From assembly GCA_047633175.1 (NCBI GenBank), contig JBLIEQ010000014.1, positions 1-64,000 of the forward strand: DNA of 64,000 nucleotides. The letters are read 5' to 3'. Position 1 is the stretch's first letter; each line of letters opens with the position of its first letter. The notes beneath the pieces were generated by a model. It searched no databases. It worked only from the letters and a program-made list of their open reading frames with translations, and had not been told where the DNA came from. Origin of the DNA: Motiliproteus sp047633175 (lineage in GTDB: Bacteria > Pseudomonadota > Gammaproteobacteria > Pseudomonadales > Balneatricaceae). Position numbers and translations under genes: made by a program. Shown here one piece after another: positions 8,333 through 17,635 of this stretch.

Positions 8333-9076
8333 ATGGAAAACCTGGAAACGAATCATCAATCCGACGCTTTCTTCACCGCAGCTGAACGCCAAGGATTGTA
8401 CAAAACCATCTTCAACCGCCGCGACGTACGGGGGCAGTTCAAACCCGATCCCATTCCCGATGAGGTACTGAGCCGCGTACTCTACGCCGCCCACCACGCC
8501 CCTTCAGTCGGCTTTATGCAGCCCTGGAATTTGATCGTGGTACGCTCTGAGGAAGTAAAGCAACGGGTTCACAGCGCTTTTAACGAAGCCCACCAAGAAG
8601 CAGCAGATATGTTTGATGGTGACAAACGTGAGGTTTACAAATCCCTTAAGCTGGAGGGCATACTCGAGTCTCCGGTCAATATCTGCATCACCTGTGACCG
8701 AGAACGTACTGGGCCTACGGTCATTGGGCGCACCCATATCGACACTATGGATCTATACAGTAGTGTTTGTGCAGTTCAGAACTTTTGGCTGGCCGCGCGA
8801 GCTGAGGGGCTGGGCGTCGGCTGGGTCAGTATCATCAAGCAACAGGCGTTGCAGCAAGCGTTGGCAATCCCCGAGAACATCGTCCCCATCGCTTACCTCT
8901 GTGTCGGCTATGTCAGCCATTTCCACCGTAAACCGGAACTAGAAACTGCCCAGTGGTTACCTCGTCTACCGTTGCAAGAACTGGTCTCCTTCGACCAGAG
9001 GAATAACCCCAAATCGGCAAGCGAAGAGTCGCTGATCGCACAGATCGAACGGGACCAGGCGTTTCCAGTACAGTAA
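8333..9076 (+). CDS. bluB: 5,6-dimethylbenzimidazole synthase BluB
   Basis: A 247-residue flavin enzyme that cleaves reduced FMN to 5,6-dimethylbenzimidazole, the lower ligand of cobalamin, using oxygen. The start at 8333 is chosen because GGGGA lies 7 nt upstream and the riboswitch ends before it; the longer open frame from 8213 would run through the riboswitch. Nitroreductase-fold features are present: NRRDVRGQF near residue 28, HHAPSVGFMQPWNLIVV (the BluB active-site region), CDRERTGPTVIGR, and GVGWVSIIK. It converges with the cob operon and shares riboswitch control with it. Confidence 0.95.
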   Translation: MENLETNHQSDAFFTAAERQGLYKTIFNRRDVRGQFKPDPIPDEVLSRVLYAAHHAPSVGFMQPWNLIVVRSEEVKQRVHSAFNEAHQEAADMFDGDKREVYKSLKLEGILESPVNICITCDRERTGPTVIGRTHIDTMDLYSSVCAVQNFWLAARAEGLGVGWVSIIKQQALQQALAIPENIVPIAYLCVGYVSHFHRKPELETAQWLPRLPLQELVSFDQRNNPKSASEESLIAQIERDQAFPVQ

Positions 9077-9101
9077 TTAATCTGCCGATACGCTGGGTTA
9101 T

Positions 9102-9144
9102 GAGTCGGATTGAAAGGCCAGGCGGCCTTGCTGTCCGACTCTTT
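9102..9144 (+). terminator. Rho-independent terminator after bluB
   Basis: GAGTCGGA (9102-9109) pairs with TCCGACTC (9134-9141), with inner AAGGCC/GGCCTT pairing, followed by TTT. It lies 25 bp past the bluB stop and between the two convergent B12 transcripts. Confidence 0.8.
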
Positions 9145-9224
9145 AGGACAGGCACACAACGCCTAATTTCGGTTGTTATTCATACTGGATACGCTCAACC
9201 CAACAAGGCAGAACCTGTATCGTT

Positions 9225-10304
9225 CTAAGTAATCTGTCTGCAGCTCAGCTCTGTCAATGAGGTTTCAAGCCGCTGCCATGCGCTTTCATTGGCGGGCAGC
9301 CCCAGCCGTAAAAGCTGAGGGTCTTCAAAGTAACGAATAAGCACGCCGCGCTCAGCCAGGAAGCGGAATATCTCGGCTGCCCCCCCCTGACTGGCCATCA
9401 CCTATATAAACGGTGCTAAACAACGGTGTTGAAACACAACTAAAAGACTGTTGCTGCAACAACGCAGCCAGACTTTGGCTTTCTATTGATAACCGTCGCC
9501 TCATCTGCGACTGCCATTCGCTATTCTTAAGGACGATAGCACCCGCCCAGCGAGCCACGCTCGAGACCGACCAGACTGGCAGCAATAGCCCGATGGCTTT
9601 AAGCAGCGATTGCGGTGCCCAGACGAAACCTAAACGGATACCCGCTAAGCCGAAAAACTTACCCACCGAGCGGAGTACGATAAGGCCTTCAACGGGGGCT
9701 TGCTTGATCATGGTTAACAAATGGTTTTCTGGGCTCGCGTCTAAAACAACCAGCCAGCCCTGGTGCTGCTGTAAAATTGCTAGCCAGCGCAGCAACCGCT
9801 GCTTAGATAACAGTTCCGCCTTTGGGTTATTGGGGGGAATCACAATAACCACATCCAGATACGGCAGGCGCGCTTCCAACTCAGCGGCGCTTAATTCTTC
9901 AACGCTGTGCCCCTGACTCTGCCACTGATACGCATATTCGGCGTACGCAGGTGGCAATATCCCCACCCGCCTCGGGGCTCTTAGCCGGGGCAAGACCTCA
10001 ATCGCGGCCTGACTCCCCGAAACAGGCAGTATGCTTTTTGATCCGTAATAGTTGGCCGCGACCGCGTGCAGGCTATCGTCCTCATCCGGCAACTGCTGCC
10101 AGACTGATGAAGGCACCGCCGGAAGTGGATAGGGATGCGGATTGATACCGGTCGACAAGTCGATCCATTCAGCCACGGGAATAGCAAACCGTTGCGCCGC
10201 TTGGTGCAAGCGACCGCCATGCAGGGTGGATCGCTGGCTGTAGTTGCGGGCAGGGCTGCGGTCATAGCTGCAGGGCAGTCAGCCCGCTGGATGGGTCTAG
10301 TCAT
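9225..10304 (-). pseudogene. cobC: Threonine-phosphate decarboxylase CobC/CobD, two frameshifts
   Basis: A PLP-dependent class I aminotransferase-fold enzyme that makes the aminopropanol phosphate (or related) arm of cobalamin. The central frame is clear: LSTGINPHPYP, SGSQAAIEVLPRL, IPPNNPKAELL and the lysine motif LRSVGKFFGLAGIRLGF. Two lesions are seen. The natural start (ATG at 10304, overlapping the cbiB stop) is in a different frame from the HGGRLHQAAQ motif, shifting around 10210-10240. The C-terminal 40 codons, including GGAAEIFRFLAERGVLIRYF, are displaced by an extra base in a C8 tract (9380-9387). With seven C the frame runs on to the stop at 9225. Either a recent pseudogene, a phase-variable gene or sequencing error. 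Confidence 0.85.
9380..9387. repeat. C8 homopolymer causing the cobC frameshift
   Basis: Eight C on the + strand (eight G in the gene). Seven would restore the cobC reading frame to its family-typical C-terminus. Homopolymers of this size can slip in replication. Confidence 0.8.
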
Positions 10305-11292
10305 ACAAACCTCCCGCCTCGCTGTAAAGAGTCCAAAACAGATCTTCACTGATCAGTAGTAACACCCACAACAAAAGGGTTCGCGTCACCAGCCGCATCG
10401 CTCGATCTATATCCAGGGCGTTGGGTGGACGGCCTTTGCCCAACAACGGTTTGTCATGCCAGACCCCCTGATAACGCGTCGGACCACCCAGAATCACCCC
10501 TAAGCCACCGGCTCCGGCGGCGATCACAGGCCCGCCGTTAGGGCAGGCATGCGCCGCTGCCTGCTCCCTCCAACATTGGAATGCCATTTTGGGATTCGAT
10601 AACAGCGCATAACTGATGGCGGTACAGCGCGCTGGCAGGTAGCTGAGCAGATCATCCAACTTGGCGGCCGCCCAGCCAAAGTCGTTGTAACGGGCGGTGC
10701 GATAGCCCCACATCGCATCTAGGGTATTCACTAATCGATAAAACAGTGCTCCCACACCGCCTGCAATCACGAACCAGAATAGCGCCCCAAAAAGTGCATC
10801 ATTACCATTTTCCAAGACGGACTCTATGGCTGAGACTTCGATATCCAGCGCTTCAGGATCGCGACTGACCATCATCGCGGTGTGCTGGCGTGCTAGGCCT
10901 TCGTCTTGCTGGGCCAGCGCTGCAGAAATAGGACGGCTGTGATCCCATAAACTCCGGTGGCCAATCGTGAGATACAGCAGGCCTGCTTCAAGAAAACTGC
11001 TTAGGCTCAACATTCCCAGCGCCACCTCGCCCCGCGGGACACCAGGAACCACCACAGCAGCGGCAGCGGCAAACACAACAAGACAAGCCCTAACAAGCCC
11101 TAACAAGCCCTAACAAGCCCTAACAAGCCGGACAGTTTGCCGTGTTTGGTAACGCTGGCTAAAATGCTGTGCATTCAGCCCTCTTTCAACGCGCGCTGCC
11201 AGGGCACCAAAACCTACCAGGGGATGCCCGCGCTTGGGCTCCCCGGCCAACCAATCTATAGCAACCGCTAACAGGACGCTGAAACTGATCAT
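10297..11292 (-). pseudogene. cbiB: Adenosylcobinamide-phosphate synthase CbiB, interrupted by in-frame TAG
   Basis: A polytopic inner-membrane enzyme that joins the aminopropanol arm to adenosylcobyric acid. N-terminal motifs are VAIDWLAGEPKRGHPLVGFG; later ones include NDALFGALFWFVIAGGVGALFYR, YNDFGWAAAKLDDLLSYLPAR and AHACPNGGPVIAAGAG. The frame is interrupted by TAG at 11110-11112 inside a 10-bp tandem repeat (11081-11130); the downstream part stays in the same frame and could restart at TTG 11106. Removing three repeat units gives an uninterrupted protein reading TVRLVRACLVVF. It overlaps cbiA by four bases. Confidence 0.88.
11081..11130. repeat. 10-bp tandem repeat inside cbiB
   Basis: About five head-to-tail units of TAACAAGCCC (three exact at 11091-11120, flanking units with one or two mismatches). 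In the gene orientation GGGCTTGTTA read over more than 20 bp necessarily presents a TAG, so any count of three or more units stops translation, while two units leave cbiB open. Confidence 0.9.
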
Positions 11293-12608
11293 TGCGGATC
11301 AAAGAGCGCGACACAGGCGTCCACAGCGGAGGGGAAATAGTGATGGATGTAACTGGCGTATAGCTTTCCTTGGCGATACACCGCGTCAGAGGTGTGGGCA
11401 TAATTCGGGCATACCCCCCGATAGTCTGCCACCTCATCGGTTTCAAAAGCTGAGTGATGGTAGCTATGTCCACGCAGGGTGCCCTCGGGTAACGCCACAC
11501 TTTGCATCGCCAGCGCCGTCAGCCGTGGCTGCATTTTCACGTTGCCGCGAAGGATACCCAGCATCGGCGCAGTATTACCCTTCAGATCGGTGAGCGACTG
11601 ACTCAGATAAATCATGCCCCCGCACTCGGCAACCAGGGGTTTATTGAGCCGAACATGCTCCCTGATGGCGTCATGCATAGCAGCATTAGCCGCCAGTTCA
11701 GACGCGTACAGCTCGGGATAACCACCGGGCAGATAGAGGCTATCTACCTCCGGTAAACTTTGAGCAAGCAACGGCGAGAAATACAGCAGCTCGGCGCCCA
11801 ATCTCTTGAGTAGATCCAGATTGGCAGGATAGATAAAGGTAAAGGCTTCATCTTGGGCAATACCTATCCGCACGCCCGCTAGCGGACGGGAAGTGAGACT
11901 CGATAACGGCTCGGGATCGGCTGACGTATCCGGGCTAAAGGAGATCGCGGGCGGTAATTCAGCCGCAGCTGTGATCGCGATCATCTGGGCCGCTCGATCC
12001 AAGCGTTGATCCAGATCGGCGATCTCAGCGCTTTGTAGCAAACCCAGATGCCGACTCGGAAGTTCAACTTCTGGTGAGCGTTTGATGGCCCCGTACCAAC
12101 GTATCGATTCAGGCAAGCTGTCACGCAATATCTCGGCATGGCGGTCACTGCCGATACGATTAGCTAACACCCCGGCAAAGGGCAATGAGGTTTGAAACGT
12201 TGCCAGCCCATGGGCGATAGCAGCGAAGGTTTGCGCCATCGCCGAGCCATCGATCACTGCCAATACCGGAATCCCGAACAGCCGCGCCAGATCTGCGCCT
12301 GAAGGCGCGCCATCAAACAGTCCCATCACCCCTTCGATGAGAATCAGATCCGCGCGACCTGCCGCCGTATGCAGTAGCTTGCGACACCCGGCCTCACCCA
12401 CCATCCATAGATCCAGGGCATCGACGGGCTTGTCGCAAGCGACCTGCAGAATCATCGGATCCAGAAAGTCAGGGCCGGTTTTAAAGACCCTGACGCGCCG
12501 CCCGGCATTGCGGTGCAAGCGCGCCAGCGCCGCCGTTACCGTGGTTTTTCCCTGACCCGAAGCGGGCGCACTAATAAACAGCGCAGGACATTGTAGGGCC
12601 ACACTCAC
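11289..12608 (-). CDS. cbiA: Cobyrinic acid a,c-diamide synthase
   Basis: A 439-residue enzyme that amidates the a and c side chains of cobyrinate (CbiA, or hydrogenobyrinate in the aerobic CobB form) with glutamine and ATP. The N-terminal ATPase domain has a P-loop-like SAPASGQGKTTVTAALARLH and KTGPDFLDP; the C-terminal class I glutamine amidotransferase-like domain has VAECGGMIYL with the catalytic Cys and GHSYHHSAFET with the His. The length is normal. ATGA overlaps on both sides (cobO upstream, cbiB downstream) indicate one coupled operon. No defect is seen. Confidence 0.93.
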   Translation of the reverse strand: MSVALQCPALFISAPASGQGKTTVTAALARLHRNAGRRVRVFKTGPDFLDPMILQVACDKPVDALDLWMVGEAGCRKLLHTAAGRADLILIEGVMGLFDGAPSGADLARLFGIPVLAVIDGSAMAQTFAAIAHGLATFQTSLPFAGVLANRIGSDRHAEILRDSLPESIRWYGAIKRSPEVELPSRHLGLLQSAEIADLDQRLDRAAQMIAITAAAELPPAISFSPDTSADPEPLSSLTSRPLAGVRIGIAQDEAFTFIYPANLDLLKRLGAELLYFSPLLAQSLPEVDSLYLPGGYPELYASELAANAAMHDAIREHVRLNKPLVAECGGMIYLSQSLTDLKGNTAPMLGILRGNVKMQPRLTALAMQSVALPEGTLRGHSYHHSAFETDEVADYRGVCPNYAHTSDAVYRQGKLYASYIHHYFPSAVDACVALFDPQ

Positions 12609-13246
12609 AGTTCAACCCCTTTTTGCGCTTTCACCCCAGCCTGATACGCATGTTTGATCACTTGCATCTCGGTGACAGTATCAGCCATATCGATCAAGGC
12701 TTGGGGTGCGCCGCGTCCGGTAATCACCACATGCTGCTGCGACGGCCGGCTCTCGACAGCCTTGATCACCGCATCCAGATCGACATACTGATATTTAAGC
12801 GCGATATTCAACTCATCCAGTACCACCAGAGCAACCGTCTCGTCATTCAACAAGGCTTGAGATTGGCTCCAGGCCATGGCTGCTGCGGCGATATCTCGCT
12901 CTTTATCCTGGGTCTCCCAGGTAAAGCCTTCGCCCATCACGTAATACTGCACTTCAGGGAAACGTCGAAAAAAGGCCTCTTCACCGGTACTAAAGGCCCC
13001 TTTAATAAACTGGACCACACCCACCTGCATGCCATGTCCCAGGGCTCTTGCCACCATGCCAAAAGCGGAGCTGCTCTTACCCTTGCCGTTACCGGTATGC
13101 ACAAGGCACACACCGCGGTCCTGATCAGCACGGGCAACGGACTGATCTATGACCTCTTTTTTGCGCTTCATGCGGGCTAAATAGCGTGCTTCACGCGCCT
13201 CAGTAGAGGCCGTATGAAAGGCAGTGCTGTTGTTTAGAGTACTCAT
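12605..13246 (-). CDS. cobO: Corrinoid adenosyltransferase (CobO/BtuR type)
   Basis: A 213-residue ATP:cob(I)alamin adenosyltransferase of the CobA/CobO/BtuR family, adding the 5'-deoxyadenosyl upper ligand. It has the family P-loop VHTGNGKGKSSSAFGMVARALGH, the VVQFIKG strand, VLDELNIALKY and VITGRGAPQALIDMADTVTEM. The length is close to the family norm (about 200). It overlaps the upstream btuM and downstream cbiA genes by four bases each. Confidence 0.95.
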   Translation of the reverse strand: MSTLNNSTAFHTASTEAREARYLARMKRKKEVIDQSVARADQDRGVCLVHTGNGKGKSSSAFGMVARALGHGMQVGVVQFIKGAFSTGEEAFFRRFPEVQYYVMGEGFTWETQDKERDIAAAAMAWSQSQALLNDETVALVVLDELNIALKYQYVDLDAVIKAVESRPSQQHVVITGRGAPQALIDMADTVTEMQVIKHAYQAGVKAQKGVEL

Positions 13247-13821
13247 AGTATTTTTGCACCTGCATGACGGTTGCTAACAAACCAGCTAAGAAACAGATGC
13301 GCAGCGACCGCACAGCCTACATAGAAGAACACCGCTTCAAACTGAGAGGGCGTGTATTTGATTAACCGATTAACCAGTTCAGCCATTGTTGGATCTGTAA
13401 ATCGACCAGAATAGAAGTAGAAACTCCCACTGGAGATCAACTGACAAACAGCTGTGCCCAGGACAAGACTACCGATCAGCGGCAGCATACTGCTCCATTG
13501 CTGCTGATGACGATGTGCATACCAGCGCCCGGCTCCCCATAAAGAAGCGTAAGCAGGAATTAACATGACGTAGCTTGGCGTCACGCAGAATGAGCTAACA
13601 CCACCAAAGGTGATCGCGGCAAAATCAAGTAGCAACGCTTCCAGCACCAGCAGTGGAAATGACCACAGCGGTTTTAGATAGATTCCGGCCAGGAAAAACA
13701 CCGCCCAGGATGCGCTCGGCAGATGATCGATAGAGGCAAAATGATGACCACGGGTCACTGCCATCAGCAAAATTAAAAACACACCGATCAGAAGCTGCGA
13801 GCGTTGTTGTGTCTGTATCAT
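13243..13821 (-). CDS. btuM: BtuM-like vitamin B12 membrane transporter
   Basis: A 192-residue, very hydrophobic protein with about six membrane segments. It fits BtuM, a small ECF-transporter S-component-like protein that brings cobalamin across the inner membrane and, in the studied Thiobacillus protein, uses a conserved cysteine to bind and decyanate it. The likely equivalent here is the Cys in GGVSSFCVTPSYVMLIPAY near residue 80. Supporting segments are TRGHHFASIDHLPSASWAVFF near the start. It sits between btuB (outer-membrane import) and cobO (adenosylation), which fits an uptake and salvage role. The assignment is from motif memory and context. Confidence 0.8.
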   Translation of the reverse strand: MIQTQQRSQLLIGVFLILLMAVTRGHHFASIDHLPSASWAVFFLAGIYLKPLWSFPLLVLEALLLDFAAITFGGVSSFCVTPSYVMLIPAYASLWGAGRWYAHRHQQQWSSMLPLIGSLVLGTAVCQLISSGSFYFYSGRFTDPTMAELVNRLIKYTPSQFEAVFFYVGCAVAAHLFLSWFVSNRHAGAKIL

Positions 13822-13880
13822 GGTAGATATCTCTTAAATGAATGGCACCAGAGGTGCTGAGTTGTAAGGGTTTCTTGAGG

Positions 13881-15686
13881 CTACTGAGGCTGGTAAGCCA
13901 GGGTAAAGAGTGCCGTTGGCCCCGCCTGGTTATAACCCTTTACAGTTTGATAGTGTTTATCCAGCAGGTTGCCGAGCTTAACTCTGACCTGCCATGCCGG
14001 TGCTAGCTGATAGGCGGCCCGCAGATCGACGCTAGCGAAGCCTCCGAGTGCAGCGGTATTGCTGGCACTGGTGTAGCGACGGCCTTCTGCATGCAGAGTG
14101 ACACCCAGAGCCAGGGCGGAAAAATTCCGATCCAAAGTGATGTTCGCTATTTTGTCAGCGCGACGCTGCAGGCGATTACCCTTGTTAACTCCCGAGCGAT
14201 TTTCAGGATCGATAAAAGAGAGATTTCCGCCCAATGACCACTGCTGCCATAGGTAGTCCGCACTGATCTCCAGACCGCGAATGCGGGCTTGGTTAATATT
14301 ACTGGGAGACCAGTTGCCACTGCTATCGGGTGCCCAGGCAATCAGGTTTTCAAATGAGGTTTGATAAAGCGCGGTTTGCCAGTTAATCCGCTGCAATTGA
14401 CCTTTCAGGCTAAGTTCGTAGGTATCCGATTCTTCAGGAAGCAATGCCGCATTACCGCTATTCGGGTAATACAGATCGTTAAATGACGGGGCTTTAAAGG
14501 CAGTGCCGTAAGAGGCCACCAGACGGAGACTGTCATGTAATGCTATGCCCCAGGCAGCGCCGCCTGTGGTATGCGAACCAAACTGCTCGTTATCATCAAT
14601 ACGGGCACTTAATTGCAGATCGGCTGGACCCCGGGTTAACTGGTACTGGGCGAACCCGGCCCAGTTCTCGCGCTCGGTTTCTGCATAGCTAGCGCTGGAT
14701 TCAATCTGATCGTTCAGGTAATCCACCCCGACGATCAACTGAGTATCCGCCGCTATCTGCAGATCATTCTGCAGCGTTAAAGAGTCCCGTTTAGTCTCAT
14801 AACGGCTTGAGAAGGTACTACCGGAAAAGGTTTTGCTGAGGTTCCAACTCCGACCTGCGACCAGATTCAGGCTCCAGAACTCTGTAAGTTCGAGCGTGCT
14901 ACGCGCACCTAATACTTGGGTTAAGTTAGCGCCGCTATCGGTGGAGCCGTCGTATTCATTCTCGGAATCCGTAACCGAGAAAAAGCCTTCGACTTCACTG
15001 CGACCATCAAGCCGCCGGCCTACTTTGAACGCTAAACCCTGGTTATGGTAACCATCGTCATCCTGATCTCCGGTAGTTTTGGCGTCAAAGCCATCCGTGG
15101 TCATTCCGGACGCTGTCAGGTTATACCAGCTATTTTCGTCCCCGCCTTTTACGCCAGCCTCGGCGATGGCGGTACCCTCGGAGCCTGCTGACAGACTAAA
15201 ATAGGGGGTGAATTCTCCCGTACCCTGACGGGTAAAGATCTGAATAACACCACCGGCGGCATCAGAACCATACAAAGATGAACGGGGACCGCGGACAATC
15301 TCGATCCGCTCAACCTGGCTGAGGTTAAGCTCTTCAACACTCACCTGCCCCAGCGTAGCCGAACCCACACGAAGTCCATCGATCAGGATCAGCAGATCTT
15401 TTGTTGAGGTACCGCGAAGATAAATACTGCTGCTTTTACCTATTCCGCCAGTATTGGTGATACTGACACCCGGTGTTTGCTGCAAAATATCCGCCACAGT
15501 AACCGCCTGTGAGCGCTCTATATCTTTACGGGTGATTAGGGTGACAGAAGCCAGCGCTGCATCAACGGTTTGCGCCGTACGCGCTGCCGTTATCATGACT
15601 TTATTAAGTTGAATCGGTTGCTGAGCCGCAACCAAAGAGGAATAACAACAGGCCGTTGCTACTACAGATTTAGTAAATTTTTTCAT
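13881..15686 (-). CDS. btuB: TonB-dependent vitamin B12 receptor BtuB
   Basis: A 601-residue outer-membrane receptor. A signal peptide (residues 1-21, ending VAAQQ) is followed by a TonB-box-like VMITAAR, the plug domain (ITRKDIERSQAVTVADILQQTPGV, IYLRGTSTKDLLILIDG, VERIEIVRGPRSSLYG, AGGVIQIFTR) and a beta-barrel of about 470 residues. The length matches BtuB (about 600). It is the first gene after the cobalamin riboswitch at 15838-16032 and heads the operon. A variant C-terminus ends YQPQ rather than the usual terminal aromatic residue. Confidence 0.92.
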   Translation of the reverse strand: MKKFTKSVVATACCYSSLVAAQQPIQLNKVMITAARTAQTVDAALASVTLITRKDIERSQAVTVADILQQTPGVSITNTGGIGKSSSIYLRGTSTKDLLILIDGLRVGSATLGQVSVEELNLSQVERIEIVRGPRSSLYGSDAAGGVIQIFTRQGTGEFTPYFSLSAGSEGTAIAEAGVKGGDENSWYNLTASGMTTDGFDAKTTGDQDDDGYHNQGLAFKVGRRLDGRSEVEGFFSVTDSENEYDGSTDSGANLTQVLGARSTLELTEFWSLNLVAGRSWNLSKTFSGSTFSSRYETKRDSLTLQNDLQIAADTQLIVGVDYLNDQIESSASYAETERENWAGFAQYQLTRGPADLQLSARIDDNEQFGSHTTGGAAWGIALHDSLRLVASYGTAFKAPSFNDLYYPNSGNAALLPEESDTYELSLKGQLQRINWQTALYQTSFENLIAWAPDSSGNWSPSNINQARIRGLEISADYLWQQWSLGGNLSFIDPENRSGVNKGNRLQRRADKIANITLDRNFSALALGVTLHAEGRRYTSASNTAALGGFASVDLRAAYQLAPAWQVRVKLGNLLDKHYQTVKGYNQAGPTALFTLAYQPQ

Positions 15687-15837
15687 CGGTGTGTTCCTGA
15701 CCGTGCCCGCCGCACGTCAATTAAATTAACGGCATAAGCACTTCAGGAAATAACAGGAACACGGCACCGGCTCAAATTCAGACGCAGGAATATGCTGCCG
15801 TTACAATAGCCCTCCGCTATGCCGACTGAGTAGAGTT

Positions 15838-16032
15838 TGAGGCCGGTCTCCGGACTTTCGAGTGGACTTAGATCCCAACATTACGCCTTCCCATGCAGAA
15901 CACAGTGGCCTAAATAATGTCTTAACTCGATTACCGTTGCGGGGGCAGTGTTGGCTTTGCTAGCGAAAACCGCTAGATCGCACCAACTTCCCGTTTAAAG
16001 TCCCATAAGAATGCAGGACTACCAAAAACAGA
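15838..16032 (-). promoter_or_regulatory. Cobalamin riboswitch upstream of btuB
   Basis: On the - strand the blocks appear in order: TTTGGTAGTCC, ACGGGAAGTTGGTGCG, a GCTAGCGG-type hairpin arm, CTGCCCCCGCAACGGTAA, GCCACTGTG, TGGGAAGGC and AAGTCCGGAGACCGGCC (ending near 15841). This is a full-length cobalamin riboswitch. It lies about 150 nt before btuB and should repress the whole btuB-btuM-cobO-cbiA-cbiB-cobC transcript when B12 is plentiful. Confidence 0.93.
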
Positions 16033-16164
16033 GCGCATTCTAAGGAGAGGCTCGGGCTGGGTCAACCTGAAGCGTTGTCCGATAGGAGATGAGTCTGAAC
16101 AAGGGCGGTGTTTATAACATCAAATGGGGCTGAATCAGGAACAGAATTAGTTCATGATGGCGGG

Positions 16165-16353
16165 ATGAAAGGCATTATGAAGCTCGAAGATTTAACGATC
16201 ATCCGACAACTGACGGACTTCCTGTCTGGTACTCAGGCAGTGGCTTTTTCGGTCACTAAAGACAAAGACGCCTGCTACCGCGGGATCCAGCATGAGCTAG
16301 TCAAATTCGGCTACCTGACACTTAAACGGAGTGAAACAGGCGTGGTCTCTTGA
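16165..16353 (+). pseudogene. Integrase/transposase N-terminal fragment
   Basis: The 60 codons from MKGIMKLEDLTIIRQLTDFLSGTQ to LVKFGYLTLKRSETGVVS resemble, from memory, the N-terminus of a DDE integrase-type transposase common in marine gammaproteobacteria, in which the sequence continues with 'RYL.K..GYSRQQ.TRLI'. Here it stops at TGA and the continuation is missing. I treat it as the stub of a deleted element. Confidence 0.5.
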
Positions 16354-16770
16354 TCAGCGACCAAAATTGACCACCCCAAATTGTTTGAAAACTTTCAGCC
16401 AACTGCAATTCTTGCGTGAAGACAAAGATATCGCGACCTAATGCTCAGATCAGGATTATTGATTGGAGTTGTTCGACGACGTTATGGATTGGGAACAGCT
16501 CTGGCGCTCGATCAGTGAGGGATGGCCTGCAGTGCGGGTCGCACCGGACAGCGGATAAACGACCGTTAAAAAGGTGATTGAGCGTCACGAAGATACACAA
16601 TAACATCAATGCCTAGTTGTTTTTACGACTGGGACGGGCATCGCTGCTCCCCGAATTATGACGCTTTTTCACGCGAGTAATCCAAGGTAGATTGCGCGAT
16701 GAAAACCGGGTTGCGGGAATTGCTGTGTGAAAAATTCTGCTGCGTTTTGTTCGTAAAAGTCAGTCATCGG
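16354..16770. other. Intergenic remnant DNA
   Basis: No intact gene. Short stretches read like broken transposase or integrase code (for example CCAAAATTGACCACCCC at 16361, often seen at ends of integrase-type elements), but no segment long enough to assign with confidence. Confidence 0.35.
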
Positions 16771-17142
16771 CTAAAAGGTCGGATCGTCTTCCGCCTCTGG
16801 CTCCCATGTGTGGATCAGGATGGCTTTGGCGCGACTGTAGCAGTCTTGCAGGAAAGCTTGACGTGATGCTTCGTCTTTACCCGTTTGCTGGATCAGCATC
16901 TCTCAGATCGGGTGGTGACTGATGATCTGGTATTCGTTCCGCTGGTGTAACCGAGCCAAAAACTTCAGTGATGGAAGTTTGGCAAACTTACCGCCTTCGC
17001 CGCGATTGCACCCTTGTCTGGATAACACGAGATTCCAGACTCCATCGAGGTTTTGGATAACCCCTTCACTTTTCAGAACGTGTGGGAAGAAATGATCCAC
17101 ATCTGCGCATAGCGTTGCATACTCAAATAGATTGATTCCCTC
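16771..17142 (-). pseudogene. HNH endonuclease C-terminal fragment
   Basis: The frame EGINLFEYATLCADVDHFFP then HVLKSEGVIQNLDGVWNLVL and CNRGEGGKFAKLPSLKFL matches my memory of an HNH nuclease domain found at the end of restriction-like proteins (DH...N.VLAC..CN.GE). An in-frame TGA follows SHHPI, after which the family-like tail LIQQTGKDEASRQAFLQ ... ILIHTWEPEAEDD continues to 16771. A further frame break lies just upstream of 17142 (YERIARE in another frame). At least two lesions, so non-functional. Confidence 0.65.
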
Positions 17143-17213
17143 GCTATGCGCTCATAGCGGTCACTCGGGATCTGTCGATTCACGTGCGAGCCAGAAGCAA
17201 AAATCGACATTGC

Positions 17214-17312
17214 GGTCTCTCGCCTCTGGCCAGGATGGGCTGTTGATGAGTTTGCGGTGCTCCTGATAGCGGACACCCCACCGAGCGTGAGAACACGGCA
17301 GGAGTATCTACA
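17214..17312. repeat. Dispersed repeat family A, copy 2
   Basis: It shares CTCTGGCCAGGATGGGCTG, CTGATAGCGGACACCCCACC and GGCAGGAGTATCTACA with the copies at 133-227 and 22576-22673. The degraded IS110 stub starts 74 bp downstream. Confidence 0.7.
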
Positions 17313-17385
17313 ATGTATGGACCCCTCCGTCCCAGCGAGACGCTAGGCTTAGTGTCTACCAAAACGCTAAAAGAGGAATCCACAC

Positions 17386-17600
17386 ATGGCTAAAGTTAAT
17401 ACCAACGGCATCGATCTCGCAAAAAATTTTATCCGGTCTTCCGTCGTATCCCCCTCTGGTAGAATTCCAGAACAAAGAGCTGACGCGTATTAAGTTTGCT
17501 GAGTTTCTGGCCAAGCAAAACCTTCTCTCATCGCTTTTGAAGCCTGCGCTATGGCCCACTATTGGGCTAGCTTCCGCCCCCCCTTTCCGCTTGCGTTCCT
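17386..17600 (+). pseudogene. IS110-family transposase N-terminal fragment
   Basis: ATG at 17386 with AAGAGGA upstream opens MAKVNTNGIDLAKN, the standard IS110 start with its first catalytic Asp. The reading then shifts frame: NKELTRIKFAEFLAKQ is seen in another frame, followed by a third-frame IAFEACAMAHYWA (the Glu motif). The rest of the gene is absent. A second, unrelated IS110 relic in the window. Confidence 0.7.
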
Positions 17601-17635
17601 ACAATGGACAGCCACTGGCCAATCACCCCGCCACG

